From Parus major (lineage: Eukaryota; Chordata; Aves; Passeriformes; Paridae): a stretch of DNA of 64,000 nt. Positions 49,101-62,500 of this stretch are shown in pieces. Numbering within the stretch: position 1 is the first letter of the stretch; every line of letters starts with the position of its first letter. Location: contig NC_031770.1 of NCBI RefSeq assembly GCF_001522545.3, forward strand, positions 1,534,182 to 1,598,181, written 5' to 3'. Made by a program: the position numbers and the translations under genes. Under the pieces are notes generated by a model, which ran no database searches, was not told where the DNA came from, and was given only the letters and a program-made list of their open reading frames with translations.

Positions 49101-52100
49101 TTCCAAAAAAAGTCCTTCCAGATGCTACAGCTCAAAATCAAAGCAAAAGAACAGCAACAGAAGTAGACTGGTTTCTTCAATCCAGGGACACTGCCAGCAG
49201 TGAAGCATCATCAGCTCTTATCAACAGCTCTTATTTCTACATCCTTAAAAAAGAAGATATTCTCGATAAGCCCTTGTGAGGGAACTAATAATGAGTGCTG
49301 TTGGGTAATTCTGGTCACTAATACAAGCTTGGGAAGCTCCTAGGCAGTAGCCAAGATGATCTAGGAGTGAAGAGGTTCTTTTGGCTGGATGCTGGTCTGC
49401 AGGAAGAGACCAATCTTAAAGCACAGGCACAAAACAATAGATGTTCTGAGGCACCACAAAGGAAGGGAAAAATGGTGTTACCACAGAGCTTGGCAGGTGT
49501 GTTAGCACTGTCACAGGGAAGCCTCATAACTCGTGTGCAGCAGGAGGTATTTCTGGAAACCAAAATACTTTCATGTAGTGCAGTCTCCATTTCCCAAGAT
49601 AAGGAATAATTTCTTATATGCAGTTCAAGAACAAAATTATGAGGCACAGTCTGTGTTCATGAGAAAAGTTGCTAACATACAGGGTAAATGGAGATTCCCT
49701 TAATGGACAAAATGAAAGGTTTCCTGTTCTGTCAATGCCACCAAGAGTGATGTCAAAGACAAAATATATACCAGAGATCCAGGTGAGAAAAATCCTTCTT
49801 ATTTCTAGCCCAGGGGAAATTCAGAATTAGAACTAAACTTTAGAAATTAAGCTTTTAATGGGATTCCCACAGATCTTCAAACAGCCCCTAGATATGAGAG
49901 AAGTTAAGATCAAAATTAAAGCTTCTCTTGTAGGTCCACCTCTGTGCCTGAAAACATCTGTCATACATGGAATTATCCCATCACAAAATGTGGTAGTTCA
50001 AATAAAACCAGGAACATCTCCCAGGACCATGCTCAAAGCAATCAGGAGTGGCTTTTCTGGTTTGGGGGAGTGAATTCAATGCCTGCCAACATCAATACCT
50101 CAGGTAGAACTGCAGCAGCTGTTGAAACTATCATGCCTGTGCTCCTTATATTAAACTTTTACCTCAAAAACTCTTAATAGTCATAACAATTATACTACTT
50201 GTGACTAAAGGTGAGAACAAGCCAAATGAGTAAAAAGCAGGGAATTTGAAACAAATTTCCAATTATGAGTAAACTTTTTTAGAAACTTCAGGTTAAATGA
50301 ACCACAGACGCAATTTTTTATGGCCATATTGTAAATTATGGAAAGACTGGAAGAGCCCAGTGTCTCTCAGTTTATTTGGAATGAACACAGTTTGCCAAAA
50401 GAAGAGGATGCCTCTGTCAGTGAACGTGCACTCTCAAGGACAGCAGTGCCTGGCACATTAGCTTGGTACCCTTATTCTATCAAAAGAAATATTAAGATAT
50501 ATTTCTATTAGATCAACACTGTCTCAGCACTAGGAAAATATTTATGCTTTCAGTTTCTTCTTAGATGGGTGCAATTATTACTGTAATTTTACACAGGGCA
50601 GAATGGTAACAGAGACAAATCAGGTCCCTTAATTACCACCCACTGAAAACCTGACAGTGTTGTTTCAGGTTAAATTTCGTTCTGCAAGCAATTGTATTTA
50701 TTTAGTATTTATCTCAGGAGCCATGAGCTGCTCAACAGGTATGTTTGGAAATTGCTGCTTCTCTGTATTTGGGGCTTCAGCAACTGATGCAGGCCATGCA
50801 GTGATGGCAGCCAGAGCTTCCACACTGTGCAGAGGACTTAGACAAGGACAGTTGCAGTCATGAATAATCCCCTCAAGTCCACAGACAGCCCATGTCTATA
50901 TCCACTGACTTTAGGGGGAGACACTCTTAAAGGCTCAGGGTGTCATGCCTGGAACTGAGTTTCATTTTCCCTAGCAGCAAAGCAAGATTGGTATTTACTG
51001 CAGAGAGTTATTACAAGGGTTGCATAATGTTGGCAGAGTGCTGTGAGCATGAAATATGCTTCATATCACTAAATATGTGACAGATGTACCTGCAGAGAAC
51101 TCATTAATTCTGATTTCTATTCCTGTTAGTCTAGAAATATTAGCATCTAATTGTTAGTTTCTAAAATATTCTGACAAACTTTTTTTAACTGAAAAACTGT
51201 GTCAGCATTTATTTTGGAATATCAGATGAAGTCTGTTCTCTTGTATGCCCCTCAAGTAAAGTGTTACAATAACCTCAATTACCTAACAGAAAACGGTGGG
51301 GCCTCAGCAGGAAGGCTTTAAGGAGGAGCTGGGAGATCTCTGCTCAGTAAACCCAAATGAAGAAATCTTCAGTGGCATAAGAAAATCCTGAAAATGAAGG
51401 CCAAATCTACTGCATGTGGGAGACACAAACACTATGGCAGCACTGTAAATATTCTGAGGTTTTACTGCAGTGCCCATCAAGGAGCAAAGGGCTGAGTAGG
51501 GACACAGCCAGCAGCAGTGTGCTGTGACTGCAGTCTGATATAAAGAAATCCAAAGGAATTTGCATATCTCCTTTCCTTAAAGAGTATCTAGTGGAAGAAA
51601 CACCGATTTTCTCTCTTCTGATGCTTTTTTCCCCCCCTGGAAGTCTCAAGATCAGTTCATTCTGCACAGATACCAGAGCCTGGAAGTGATACCCATAGCT
51701 GTGTTCAAAACCTTGCAAAAAATGAATTCATCCATCTTAGTGGCAGACAGAGCTCACCCTGGCAAACACTGCTTCCCTGGAAAGGACAGCAGGACACCAC
51801 ATGTTGTTCTGTACAACAGCATATGGGGAGCAGGAATTTACTGGAGGTTTCCCCAGACTGCAGCTTTGGGGACAAAATCTTCTATCAGCTTAGACCTCTC
51901 AGCCTGCCTTGCTAGCATCTGGTGACTTGAAAGCCTGACAGAGGAAAACTTAATTTAACCAGAAAGATACCAAAAAATGGGTACTCACTGCACAGCAGCA
52001 GTACCTTTGTAAACACAGAGTAAGAAAACCAAACTAAAACATGAAACAGAAACACTGCTTTACGCCACAGTTCGCAGCAATTACAACCCTGGTCAGTAGC

Positions 52101-54555
52101 AAAGTTGGAAATAAACCTACTGGCCAACAGATCTTTGCAGGAAATACACTGTTTAATTATTTAATGATTTGGGGAGGGAGCTAAAGAGAAGGGAAATGCA
52201 CAGAATAAACATGTTGGAATGTAAACATTTGCATAGCGTGGCAGCACAAGTGTGGACAGGAGCAATCCCAGTGTGGGTTTGCTGAGCTGTTTCCCACAGA
52301 ACACGTACACAACAGGTACTGCATTTGCATAGGCAAATTGGGGCAGTTTTCCCTCTCTGCTCACTTCACTGCCAGTTAATTTTTTTATTTGATTGTTGTG
52401 TTAATCTAGAACACAGCTCTCTCTTGCTGAGGCTGAGGGTTGTCTTTGTTCATGGAATAATATGCTCAGACAGTCTCCAGCAGGAGGCCTCTGCCAGTGA
52501 CTCCAAAAGTCTTAGAAGCTTTTTCTTCCAAGTGTGCTCAGTGAACAGCAACACTTTCCATAGGATGTGAGGAGTTCTACTGCCACGGTTTTATTTTTAC
52601 TTTTGATAAAATATTCACTGGCTACACGCCTACCCTTGCCTTCTTTTTGTTTGATTAGGTTTTTGGATCACCACGGTGTCATGTCTCATCATGAACAAGA
52701 GTTCAGTCTCTGCCCATTCCTTCGGTACCTTGCACACTGCAATTTCACAGAACTCAGTCCTAGCTGAGTGGGATGAAAATCTTTGAGATCTGTTTTTAAA
52801 CAGTGCCATAACTCAGAAATCTCTAACAATATTTGTACTTTGGGAAACCAAACTAGCATCACCACAACAAGGTAGCTTTTTTCTGAGAAACAAATCATGG
52901 TGCATAAGCAAATGGCATATTGCATTTCTGAACTACTGCTAAGCATGGAACCAAACCTTAGGAAAAGATAACTTTGTTGCTTTGAAGTGCAGCAAGGCTG
53001 AGAAAATGTTTTTGACAGGTCTTAGAAATGGACTTCTGCTCAGCTTGGCACATTTTCTTTGTGCCATCCTGAACTATACTGAGAATTACAAAGAGGATAC
53101 ATGGTAGTAAAGAGACAAAGGGGCTTGTAAGGGGTCAAATAGTTCAACATAAAATAATTGAAAATTACAGACACAGTCTCCTACTTTCAATCCCATGCAG
53201 TGACACACCACCTAGGCTATGTGTTAACCAGCCTTAGGTTGGCAACACGTATGCTACAATACGCTGAGAACAACACATTTTAAACCATTTGTGTTCCATG
53301 TACATGTGGGATTTTATTTGTAGGACTATTGAAGGGTATTGCTGCTACTCTCTCAGTAAAGCTATTAGTATAAATGGGACCAACTCCTACTGTCACAGAC
53401 ATCATAATGCTAAAAGGTTTAATAGGCTGTTTGGCAGGAGACAGACAGAATAGATTCAGCTGCTAAAATGGTGACACTGACACTTTGCCCTTCGTTACCC
53501 GTGTTCTTATCTTTCCCTACAGAAAAATCAGTGGTGGATGATGCAAGCTGTCAGTCTGTGGGTTTGTGCTTAGGCTGTACCACAATGGCCCTGCTTCACA
53601 AAGAGCAATTTATTTCCCAGGAATATTTGTAATCTGTTGCTACTAAAAGTTTAATTAAATATAGCATTAGGGCACTAATTAACACATAATAATTACCTGC
53701 TCTGACTCTCCTTCATTCCCATCATCTAGCAAATACACAAGATTAAATCCAAATAGGCACACAAAGTATATTCATGGCATGGCCTCACTTCCTTCCCATT
53801 GAAGTCAACAATAAAGTTCTGAAATAATCAGGCAAAGAATTCCATAGAGAATAAACTGCCTAAAAGTAAACTTTTGTATCTTGACAAGCTGGCATTACAT
53901 GGCAGTTTTAGTATTCATTTATGGGTCCCAGTTTTATTTTCACTCCTGCTGACATTTTAAGGCACATGGGACACTCCAGGGAAAGGACAGAACTGTGCAG
54001 ACACACTGGGTACCCCGAAACAGTTAAAAAGAAAGATATGCAGGGGAAAAATAATCATCCAATCCAACAAAACCAAGCTGTACATGAGAAAAAAACCAAA
54101 ATAAATATCATGCCTTTCCAACCAGAAAAGGGCCAGGCAGTTTTTTGCATCCTTCACAATTAATAGGCCAGAGCAGTGTTCCCAGAGTTCTCTACTCCCT
54201 CAAGAATGCTTATCTAATCCATCTTTAATCCCTCTGTGTTTTCACCTGAGTGCTGAGAGCAAGAGAAGAAAGCTCCACCATCTAGTCTCCCATCTTATTC
54301 TCTCCAATATTTATGAAAGCAAAGAAATATTTGAACACACGTTGCAAAGCATGACTAAGGAAAAAGCAATCATTCCTGACATGCCATCCCTATTACACCC
54401 ACCTAAGAAATTATTTATTTGCAGTGGCCTGGCCTTCTTCAAGGCTTTATAAGGGGTTTATCTGCCATTTGGATTTATTTCAGACAAGTGACTACTTAGT
54501 GAAGCCACATCTGGAAGGATTTTTTCCTCCTGCCATAGGCATTACCCTCTGAATC

Positions 54556-54592
54556 TTGCAGCGCTTGTCTGTTCCTGTCACTAGCGCTGCAA
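54556..54592. repeat. Perfect 10-bp inverted repeat
   Basis: TTGCAGCGCT at 54556-54565 and its exact complement AGCGCTGCAA at 54583-54592 flank a 17-base loop. It lies at the left edge of an isolated CpG-bearing patch. Confidence 0.85.
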
Positions 54593-56205
54593 CCAGCCTC
54601 CACACAGCTTCGGTTCTTGCGGGAACAATGGGTGGGTGTCGCTTTGGTGCATTACTTGTTGCTGCAGGATTTAATTCCAGGAGACATCATCCCACGGGAG
54701 ATCCTCGGGAGCTGCACCAGGTGACACCGAGCCAAGAGCGGGTGCGGCACTCGGTGTTCTCGGGCGCCACCTGCCGGCACTTTATTGATCACGGCCATCC
54801 CTGCGATTCCATGAGGAATTTTCCCTTCCAGCGATGGGAATGTGCTACCCACAACGTCCAGCAAAGCCCCTAAACCACAGCCTGATGGTTATGCTGCTGC
54901 TGGTACCCCACCGTGTCTCAACAGTTGATCCCAAGCCCCAAAATGTAGGTCTGATCTAGACGACTCTAAGCCTCGTGGTCATTCTGAGGTGCAGTGAGGC
55001 CGATTCACCTCTTGCTGAGAGATAAAAGTGTGATTTGTGCCAAGATCTGGACTCAAAACCATGAATCCCCATTTCCCTGAGCTCACAAACACACGGATGT
55101 AAGACTCCAGTTCATGCCTATTCCTAGAGAGAGAGACTGACAAAGGCATAACACAGTGTTCTGGGAAGAACAAACTGTTGTTTGTACAGATCTCTGTCAT
55201 TCCAAACCCAGCAGAATAAATACCTCTAAGAGTCAGATATTCCAACGAGGCACAAGAGAATTTAGCATTATTTGTGTGTGACAAACACAGTCTAAATTTG
55301 CAAGCGTATGAATCAAACAGGGAATTTCCAGAAGCATTTTAGAATGAAAAGACCACTGAGCTGTTCCTCTCCAAAAAAACCTCCTGCCACATGCAGGCTG
55401 TAGAATGAGGAAGAAATTCAGCTCTAAAATTCTCTGCTGATGACACAAAACTCAGTTTGGAAACATTAGCTAAAGAAAAATACAAACCTGTTCCTACAAC
55501 CACAGCTATGAAGACAAATTGCATATACTCACCAATGGAAATTAGAAGTATATTTAATAGCAGGGCTTAGCAGAAGCAAGTGTACAACTATTAAACCCCG
55601 TCATACATTTTTTTGCCAAAGGATCAACCCTAAGAATAACTAAACCCACCCTGTAAGTATCTCAGTGCAAAGAGGATTTAGACATGTGCAACTAATGAGG
55701 GATGTATTAATCCTGATGCATAAGAATATTTATACCCATACTCAGTGCTGAAGGAAAATCCTGAATATAACCTTGTATTCAAGTATTCCATGAGCAGCTG
55801 CCAGTTCCTGTTTGCACTTCAAATCCTAGCCTGGAATGCAACTGCTGGGATGTAAATTCACCAGCATTATTGCCAGTGAGTCTAATGAAAGATACAGCCC
55901 TGCTGCAAATGGCAGAGCAGTGCTGCTTCAGCTGCACATGGCACTGATCCACGTTCAGTAACCCACCACTCACCTCTCTGCTCTTCAATCCAGTTTCAAA
56001 TATCCCAAAGGAGAAAACTATAATCTCCCCAGAACAACACTTCTGTAATACCCACACTGTAAAGAAATACTCCCTCCAAACCAATTCCACTTTTTTGGAG
56101 TTTTAAGTTAAATACTGATGTGACTGTAAACAATTCCATTCTTTTTTTGGGTTTCTATGTCTCCTTCTGCTGAAGAGCTCAGTGAAAATGAACATTTTGT
56201 ATACT

Positions 56206-56224
56206 AAAAAAAAAAAAAAAAAAA
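56206..56224 (+). repeat. Poly(A) run
   Basis: Nineteen consecutive A residues followed by A-rich sequence. No retrotransposed gene is recognisable upstream of it, so it is listed only as a homopolymer. Confidence 0.85.
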
Positions 56225-59200
56225 CAAACCCAAAAAGCCAAAACAGACTCCCCTAGAGGAATTAAAAAGGAAAGGCATACAAGCTATACAGCCACCAGCT
56301 GAAGGGCCACTGGATGACAGTCTTTTCTATCTGAAAAATAAAGCTATACCTGTCTTTGAAGGTATTCCTTCAATCTTTCTTATGAATTCATGGTTGCTTT
56401 CTTGAGCATTCCCTGCTGTTCACCCAGAAAATTTGCATTATTTGATTTTCACAGCTCAAGGAGTGCCTATGCTGCCTTAAATTTCTATATTCTCTCCTAC
56501 AGTTTTCTCCTGATTTGTTTTTCTCCCATCTCAATGTTCATAAATAATATTAAACTTTCCTCTTCTCCTTCCTCACTTGCATCCAGGTCTCCTCTTTCAG
56601 CTTTTCTCTCTGTGTAGCACTACACTGTTCCTCTCTGCTCTTCCTGTTCTTGAGCCATCAATTCTTTCACAGATGAAAAGGGTAACAAAACCAAACCAAC
56701 TATTTATGTAGCTGCTGATGTGACATGTACATTTTTATGGAATCGCACATTCACAGTACAAAGTCACAGCTTCCCATCAAATGTGAGATCCTGGATGCTG
56801 TGCCCCAAAACATTAAATACCACTTAAGTGCCTCAGATTCCAGCACAGAATCACCATCCTCCCTGCCAGCTCTTATCTCCTGTTCTTTCCATAGCACTCA
56901 TTACCTTGGATATGACTCTTAACTAACTTTTCTTCCCTTTCTGACACCTTTCCACTTACCACTCCTTACCCTGATTATATTTAAATATAATAAATTATAT
57001 TTATTCCTCTTACTGGCTCTAAATTTTACATCTCATCCCAAAGAATTCCCTCTGTGGGGACTGATACAGATGTAGCCAACTGTTCTTCTCAAGAGGTGAA
57101 CTTCAAACTTGGAGGCAAAGTGTAAAAACTTGAATGAATCCTTGTTCTGCAGAAGTGGCAATACCACCTTTGGGTATTTCCCCACCCCAAACAGCATGAA
57201 CAAGTCTGTCCATGCCACTGTTCTGCTGCTGCCTTCACTGCCCATTTTAATAGAAAAATATGCAGGGGGAAGTTCTGATTTCTGTTACCATGCTGCACAA
57301 GAACTCATGAACAAGACTTCATTTGCAGGACAACTATATATAGAACAAAAGACAATCAGGGCTCCAAGGAATTTACAATTAGAGATGAGACACAACACAT
57401 GTAAATTTTCTACAAGGAAAGTAATGAGATAATAATATTGGCCAACATGAGAAGTGCTAATCATACAATTATGACCAAGATTTTTGTCAGCATTGCTGTA
57501 AGAATTCATTACAGAACTTTCAAAAAATGACTATGAAAACAAACAGCTTGACCCAAACAATATAATTCTTTGCAATTAAGGGGGAAAATCTTGTTGGTGA
57601 TAGTAACTTTGACTGCAACACAAGTTCTAAAGATTAAGGATGCTTTTTTTACTGTATCTGACATAATGTAAAGCTTTTTTTGCACAAAACAGCTAACAGA
57701 GAACAGCAGTAAAATTTATGTGAAGGAAGGAAAACCTGGATCCTTCATAAGATGTGATAAATACAAATGTCAGGTCAGCCAATCAGTTTTAATTGACTGG
57801 AAATCAGAATTGCAAGGACAGACTGCATTAAGCCTATGGAGTGTTCATGTTCTGGTACTGATGAAATAAAACTAATAGCTATGAGATCAAATTACAATGA
57901 AGAGGTAATGTTAAGAACTAAGAAGTATTTATTTTTCACCAGTGTTAAGGTTAAAGACATTTCAATAACAAGTTCTTACTTTGACCAGCTTTGATAAAGG
58001 GATCAATACCACAAATACAGCTATAGAAATGTGTGGGGTTGTGCTTTTTTCATTTCACTATCTATCTTCCCTACTTGGTAAAGCGGCTACCAGGAGATTT
58101 CTGATTTGTGAGGCAAGAGCCCCAAGACACAGAGCATGATCTCCTGAGAGCCCAGGGGAGGAGAAGCCCTTAGTGCTGGCAGTGGCTCCTTGAGGTCCCG
58201 CTGCTCGTGTGTGCCAGAGCACTTTGAGCAGATGAGGCCTCATCCCAAGCTCACCAGGTAAAGGCACCTGCATGAACCTGCAGGCACACCCTTCCAGGAG
58301 GATATCGACACTCTGCAGTGCCTGGCACCTCATTCCATCTGGTCACCTCTTGCAAACGCCAAGAGAGGGAAAGGAGCTGCTCCAAATGGGAAACTCAGAA
58401 AGCAGCATAACTGCAGTGATGGAAGGAGCCTCTGGCACCGTTCTGTACAACAAGGGCAAATATCTTCTCTTACAACAATACCAACAAGTACCAATATTCT
58501 CCCTCTTTCCTCCACCCTTTCCACAGCCCTTGGGAAATCTCTCTCCTCCCACTCCTCACAGTTTCCTCCTGTTGTTCCTCTGCTGCTGAATGATCCTGTT
58601 GCCTGAGCAACGGCAGCTGAGGAGGGGAGCAGGGAGAGGGGCCTGGCCCAGCTGTGTGCTCTGGCAGCAGCTCTGACCCCACAGCAGCAGCCTCAGGAAA
58701 TGAGCGGCTCGGCTGAGCGAGGTACAACACCCTTATTAGGTGCTGGGCATTTTGCAACTACCTTATATTTTTGTGCAATTATCAATAAAATAACCTAACA
58801 CTCATGGCTGTCAAGTAAGTAGTTGTTAAGCTTATCTACACATCCAGATTATACTCATAATGCAACCACATTTGTTACTCTTTAATTCTGTTCCTAGTAG
58901 AACTCAGATGTACAAATTAACCAGCAATTAATCTCTAGAGTCAAAATGTGATCTAAAAAATTAAAATTATTATGCAGTGTCTCTCTCCCCCTCTGTTCCT
59001 TTCATTGTGTATTTTAGAATTCAGAAAAGTAACCAGAACAAAAGTGTCTATCAATGACCTTTCCAGATCTACTTCAATATTTGTAGTGTGCTTTCTTTTC
59101 ATCTTTGCTGTCTGTCTCTTGGTATTTGAGCAATATCTGGTGAAATGAGAATGTCGTCTCGGTGCTATAGCTCTGCAAGAAATAATAATCTCTGCAAGAT

Positions 59201-59246
59201 ATCCAGCAGAGATTTCTTTTCTAATATTGTTTTATTGCAATAAATC

Positions 59247-59278
59247 CTTTTCTTTTCTTTCTTTTTTTTTTTTTTTTA
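59247..59278 (+). repeat. Polypyrimidine/poly(T) run
   Basis: CTTTTCTTTTCTTTC followed by about 17 T. Simple sequence; no associated element recognised. Confidence 0.85.
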
Positions 59279-59519
59279 ATAGCATTCTTCTTACATGGTT
59301 TTGTGTTTCTGCAGTTTATGAAACTCCATGGGCTGCTGCCCCTCCCTTGATGGTTTATGAACAAAATGCTTGTAATTGGCTACTTGATGCTCTGGTGATC
59401 CCAGGAAGGAGGGTTGTGCAGGTTTTCCTGCTTTGGAGCAACCCTCACTTGCAACATCAAGTCTGGAATAGCCTGCGCTGACACGTCTTAAATGACACTT
59501 CACTCTCTTTTTACTAGAA

Positions 59520-59570
59520 TTTAATTTAATTAATTACATTTAATTTATATAATTTATAATTTAATTTTTA
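59520..59570. repeat. TTAAT/TTTAA-rich tract
   Basis: About 50 bp of overlapping TTTAATT and TTTATAAT units, entirely A/T except for one C. Low-complexity sequence. Confidence 0.8.
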
Positions 59571-62500
59571 CTCTGAAATAGAAGCACACTTAGTTAGGTG
59601 TTCCAGTTGCATCAGGCACTAATGGGGAGTTACAGGGAAATTATTTGGCCTTTACAATTTTATATCAATATAAACTTCATTCAAAATTAATTTACTCCAT
59701 CTTATCCAAATCCCTTCAGCAGCTGCATGCTTGCTAATCCTGTCCCCTGCACTGTATTTATAGAACTTTTTAAAAAAAATTTTAGACTATGCTTATTTTT
59801 GCAGAGCATGAAACAGAGAACAACTGGAGTTCAACGCTGACAGACCCAACCACAAAAAGCTCAGAAGATAATCCTTCATTTTTTGCTCTGCTTTCTCCAG
59901 AGATAACCTACTTCCATATTCAGCTCTCCAGCAGAATAGTCAGACTGAGTATCATCAGAGCAAAACACAGTCCAGAATTTATGGCTTACTAAATTCAGAG
60001 AGAAGCTTTAATTAATGAAGTCTCAAACACTGTGACTAGACAGCAGATTCCATCAATTAATTTGGAATAAAACGACCAGGATTTCTCAGCACATCTGGAA
60101 GTTTCCAAACGATCTGTCACAAGTGTTACTGTCTCTAGGCTTGGGAGAGCCTGGATCATTACAGAAGGTGCCTTTTCCATGGCTCTGACCAATAGCTTCA
60201 ACAAATCAGGTGGTTGTATCCAGCTTTGAGAGCAAAAAAAGTCATGGAGTTCAGGGAAGGAAACGGACTAAGGCCAAACATCCTTAGTGTGACTCATGGA
60301 TTTCAATGGGATTACAGAGGGATAGAAATAGACCACATTTACCCTATTAGGGCACCATGCTAATATCATTAATCTTCTGTCAGGGAAAGATTGCTCCTCC
60401 CATGCTGAGATTTCAAGTATAAGGATAATTTGCCTGTGGGGATACAAGGAAGGTAGAAGAAAAAAAGTGAAATAATGGTAAGAGCTTGAAGAAACAACAT
60501 AAAAAAATTTGAATATCCTGATTTCCCTTAAAAGGTCCTAACGAACATCACTTACAGGCTCTTACCAATATAAATCCTCATCAATACATTTATCATTTAT
60601 CTGTCAACACAAATTCTTTTATACAGATAGCCTTCTACCCATGATTTTCATTTGGTAAAAGCTATAGTAGCTCTCACATCATGTAAGAGATTTGTGATTA
60701 AAGCATGCAAAAAGCTTAGTTATGCCCATCTCCACTCCATAAAACTTGTCAGAGTAATATTAAAAAAAAAAAACTCACAAAGACAAGAGTTGAATAAAAA
60801 GAATATTATCACTTTCTCAAGCTCTAATGAAATTTCTCAGTGAGGGGGTGGAGCAAAACCATCTTCAGTGTGGCAAGGGCACTCAGCTGGAAGTGGATCT
60901 GGGATCGGCTTTGTACTTTTTCCAGTGAATAATGAATGAGAGAAGATGAATAATGAATTAATTTTAAATCAGAAGAATTCCATGAAGCAGGAAGAACAGC
61001 TTATGACTTCCTCCTTCAGGTAAGTGTCCTGGGTAACAGACACTTAATGGAAGTAATCTCCCATTTCCTCTCATTCCCATAGCTTTAATCTCCCATTGAG
61101 TAAGATCTTGTTAATTAGCAGCCTAATTTCTGCATAAATCAAGGTATAATGCTGTGGCTGACCTTTGGGAGTAACTGCAGCACACCAGTCAAGTATAGAC
61201 AGGAAGAATTCAGCTTCTCACAGGCTGGCAGTAATAAATTGCAAAGGACCATGATGCTGTGTACCTGTACATTTTGTTCATTCTTCAAGCATTTTAGAAA
61301 CTCACAACTACTTTATCATATTTTGACCAGACAGTTTCATCCAAGTCAGTCAGACACTGAGAAAATGATAAGTTCTAAGTTTGATTAATAAAAAAGAAAA
61401 AAAGAAGTATGAGTACTGCCAGTATCCAAAATATTTCAGAATCTCTCTTACTTGTGAGGTGACAAGACAGCTCTCATGCTTCTCCTGCTGCAAAACCACC
61501 TACTTTTCCTTCAAAATAATATCTGAGATTGGAGGCAAAGTTCTGCAAGGCATGGATCCTTAAACTTGCTTGGGCATTTACAGATGTCTCTAGCTTTTAT
61601 GAAATTCCATTTCTTCTTTATACTTCACTTTGGGTGTTTGAATATTGTAAAATACCACTTGGTTTTTATGGACAGTCTGGGTAAAAGTATCTTGACATCT
61701 TGCTAGAGAATTTTTTAGGGAGTTTTTTTTCAAGATGAAGTGACTGAAAAATCTTGAGGTTACTGATTAAAGTATGCATCTAAATTGGTTTAAATCTCAA
61801 TGGATGATTAGCAACTGAGTCTTGGATTGGGAGACACCAAGCTCTTCTGAAGGCAAAAGAGGCACACAGGGCCACGCTAATACAATCCTTCCCAGTCTGC
61901 TTTAGGTAGTATTCATTTGACACTGCACCTGCACTTTCTTATGGAGCTTGATTTCTAAAACTTCCAGAGGGTGCTGAATACAAAACAACTAACAAGTAAA
62001 TAGGTCAACAACAGAAGCACCTAACTCAAGCCTGCATTCGGTCATGCATCCCTCCTAGAAATCCCTGCTGCACAGTGAAAATGGCTACAAAAGGAAAAAA
62101 AAAGTAAAAATAAAACTTTATGGTTTGGTCCAGCACTGTCTTGTTTGACTTAATAAGCACTTTCATTTCTCAATGAAATTAAACAAAAACCATGAAATCA
62201 CTCTGGGGAGCGTGGCAGACACATCTGCACTGCTTTCTTGCATGGTCAGCTTCTGTGCAGTAACAGTCAGTGAGTGACCCTTTCTTTCACTGTTTTCACT
62301 CTTTTGGTCAAAATCTGATCTATATTACATTGTAAATTCAGTTACCTTTTTAAGGGTTAGATACTTAAGGGCATATCACTCTACATGTTGAAAAGTGAAC
62401 TTCCATACTTTTCTCAATTCCTAAACCACACAATATCTGTACACTAGTAATTCTTCTTTTAACTACAGTTCTCTTGTGAATCCTAACTGCAGATTTATCC

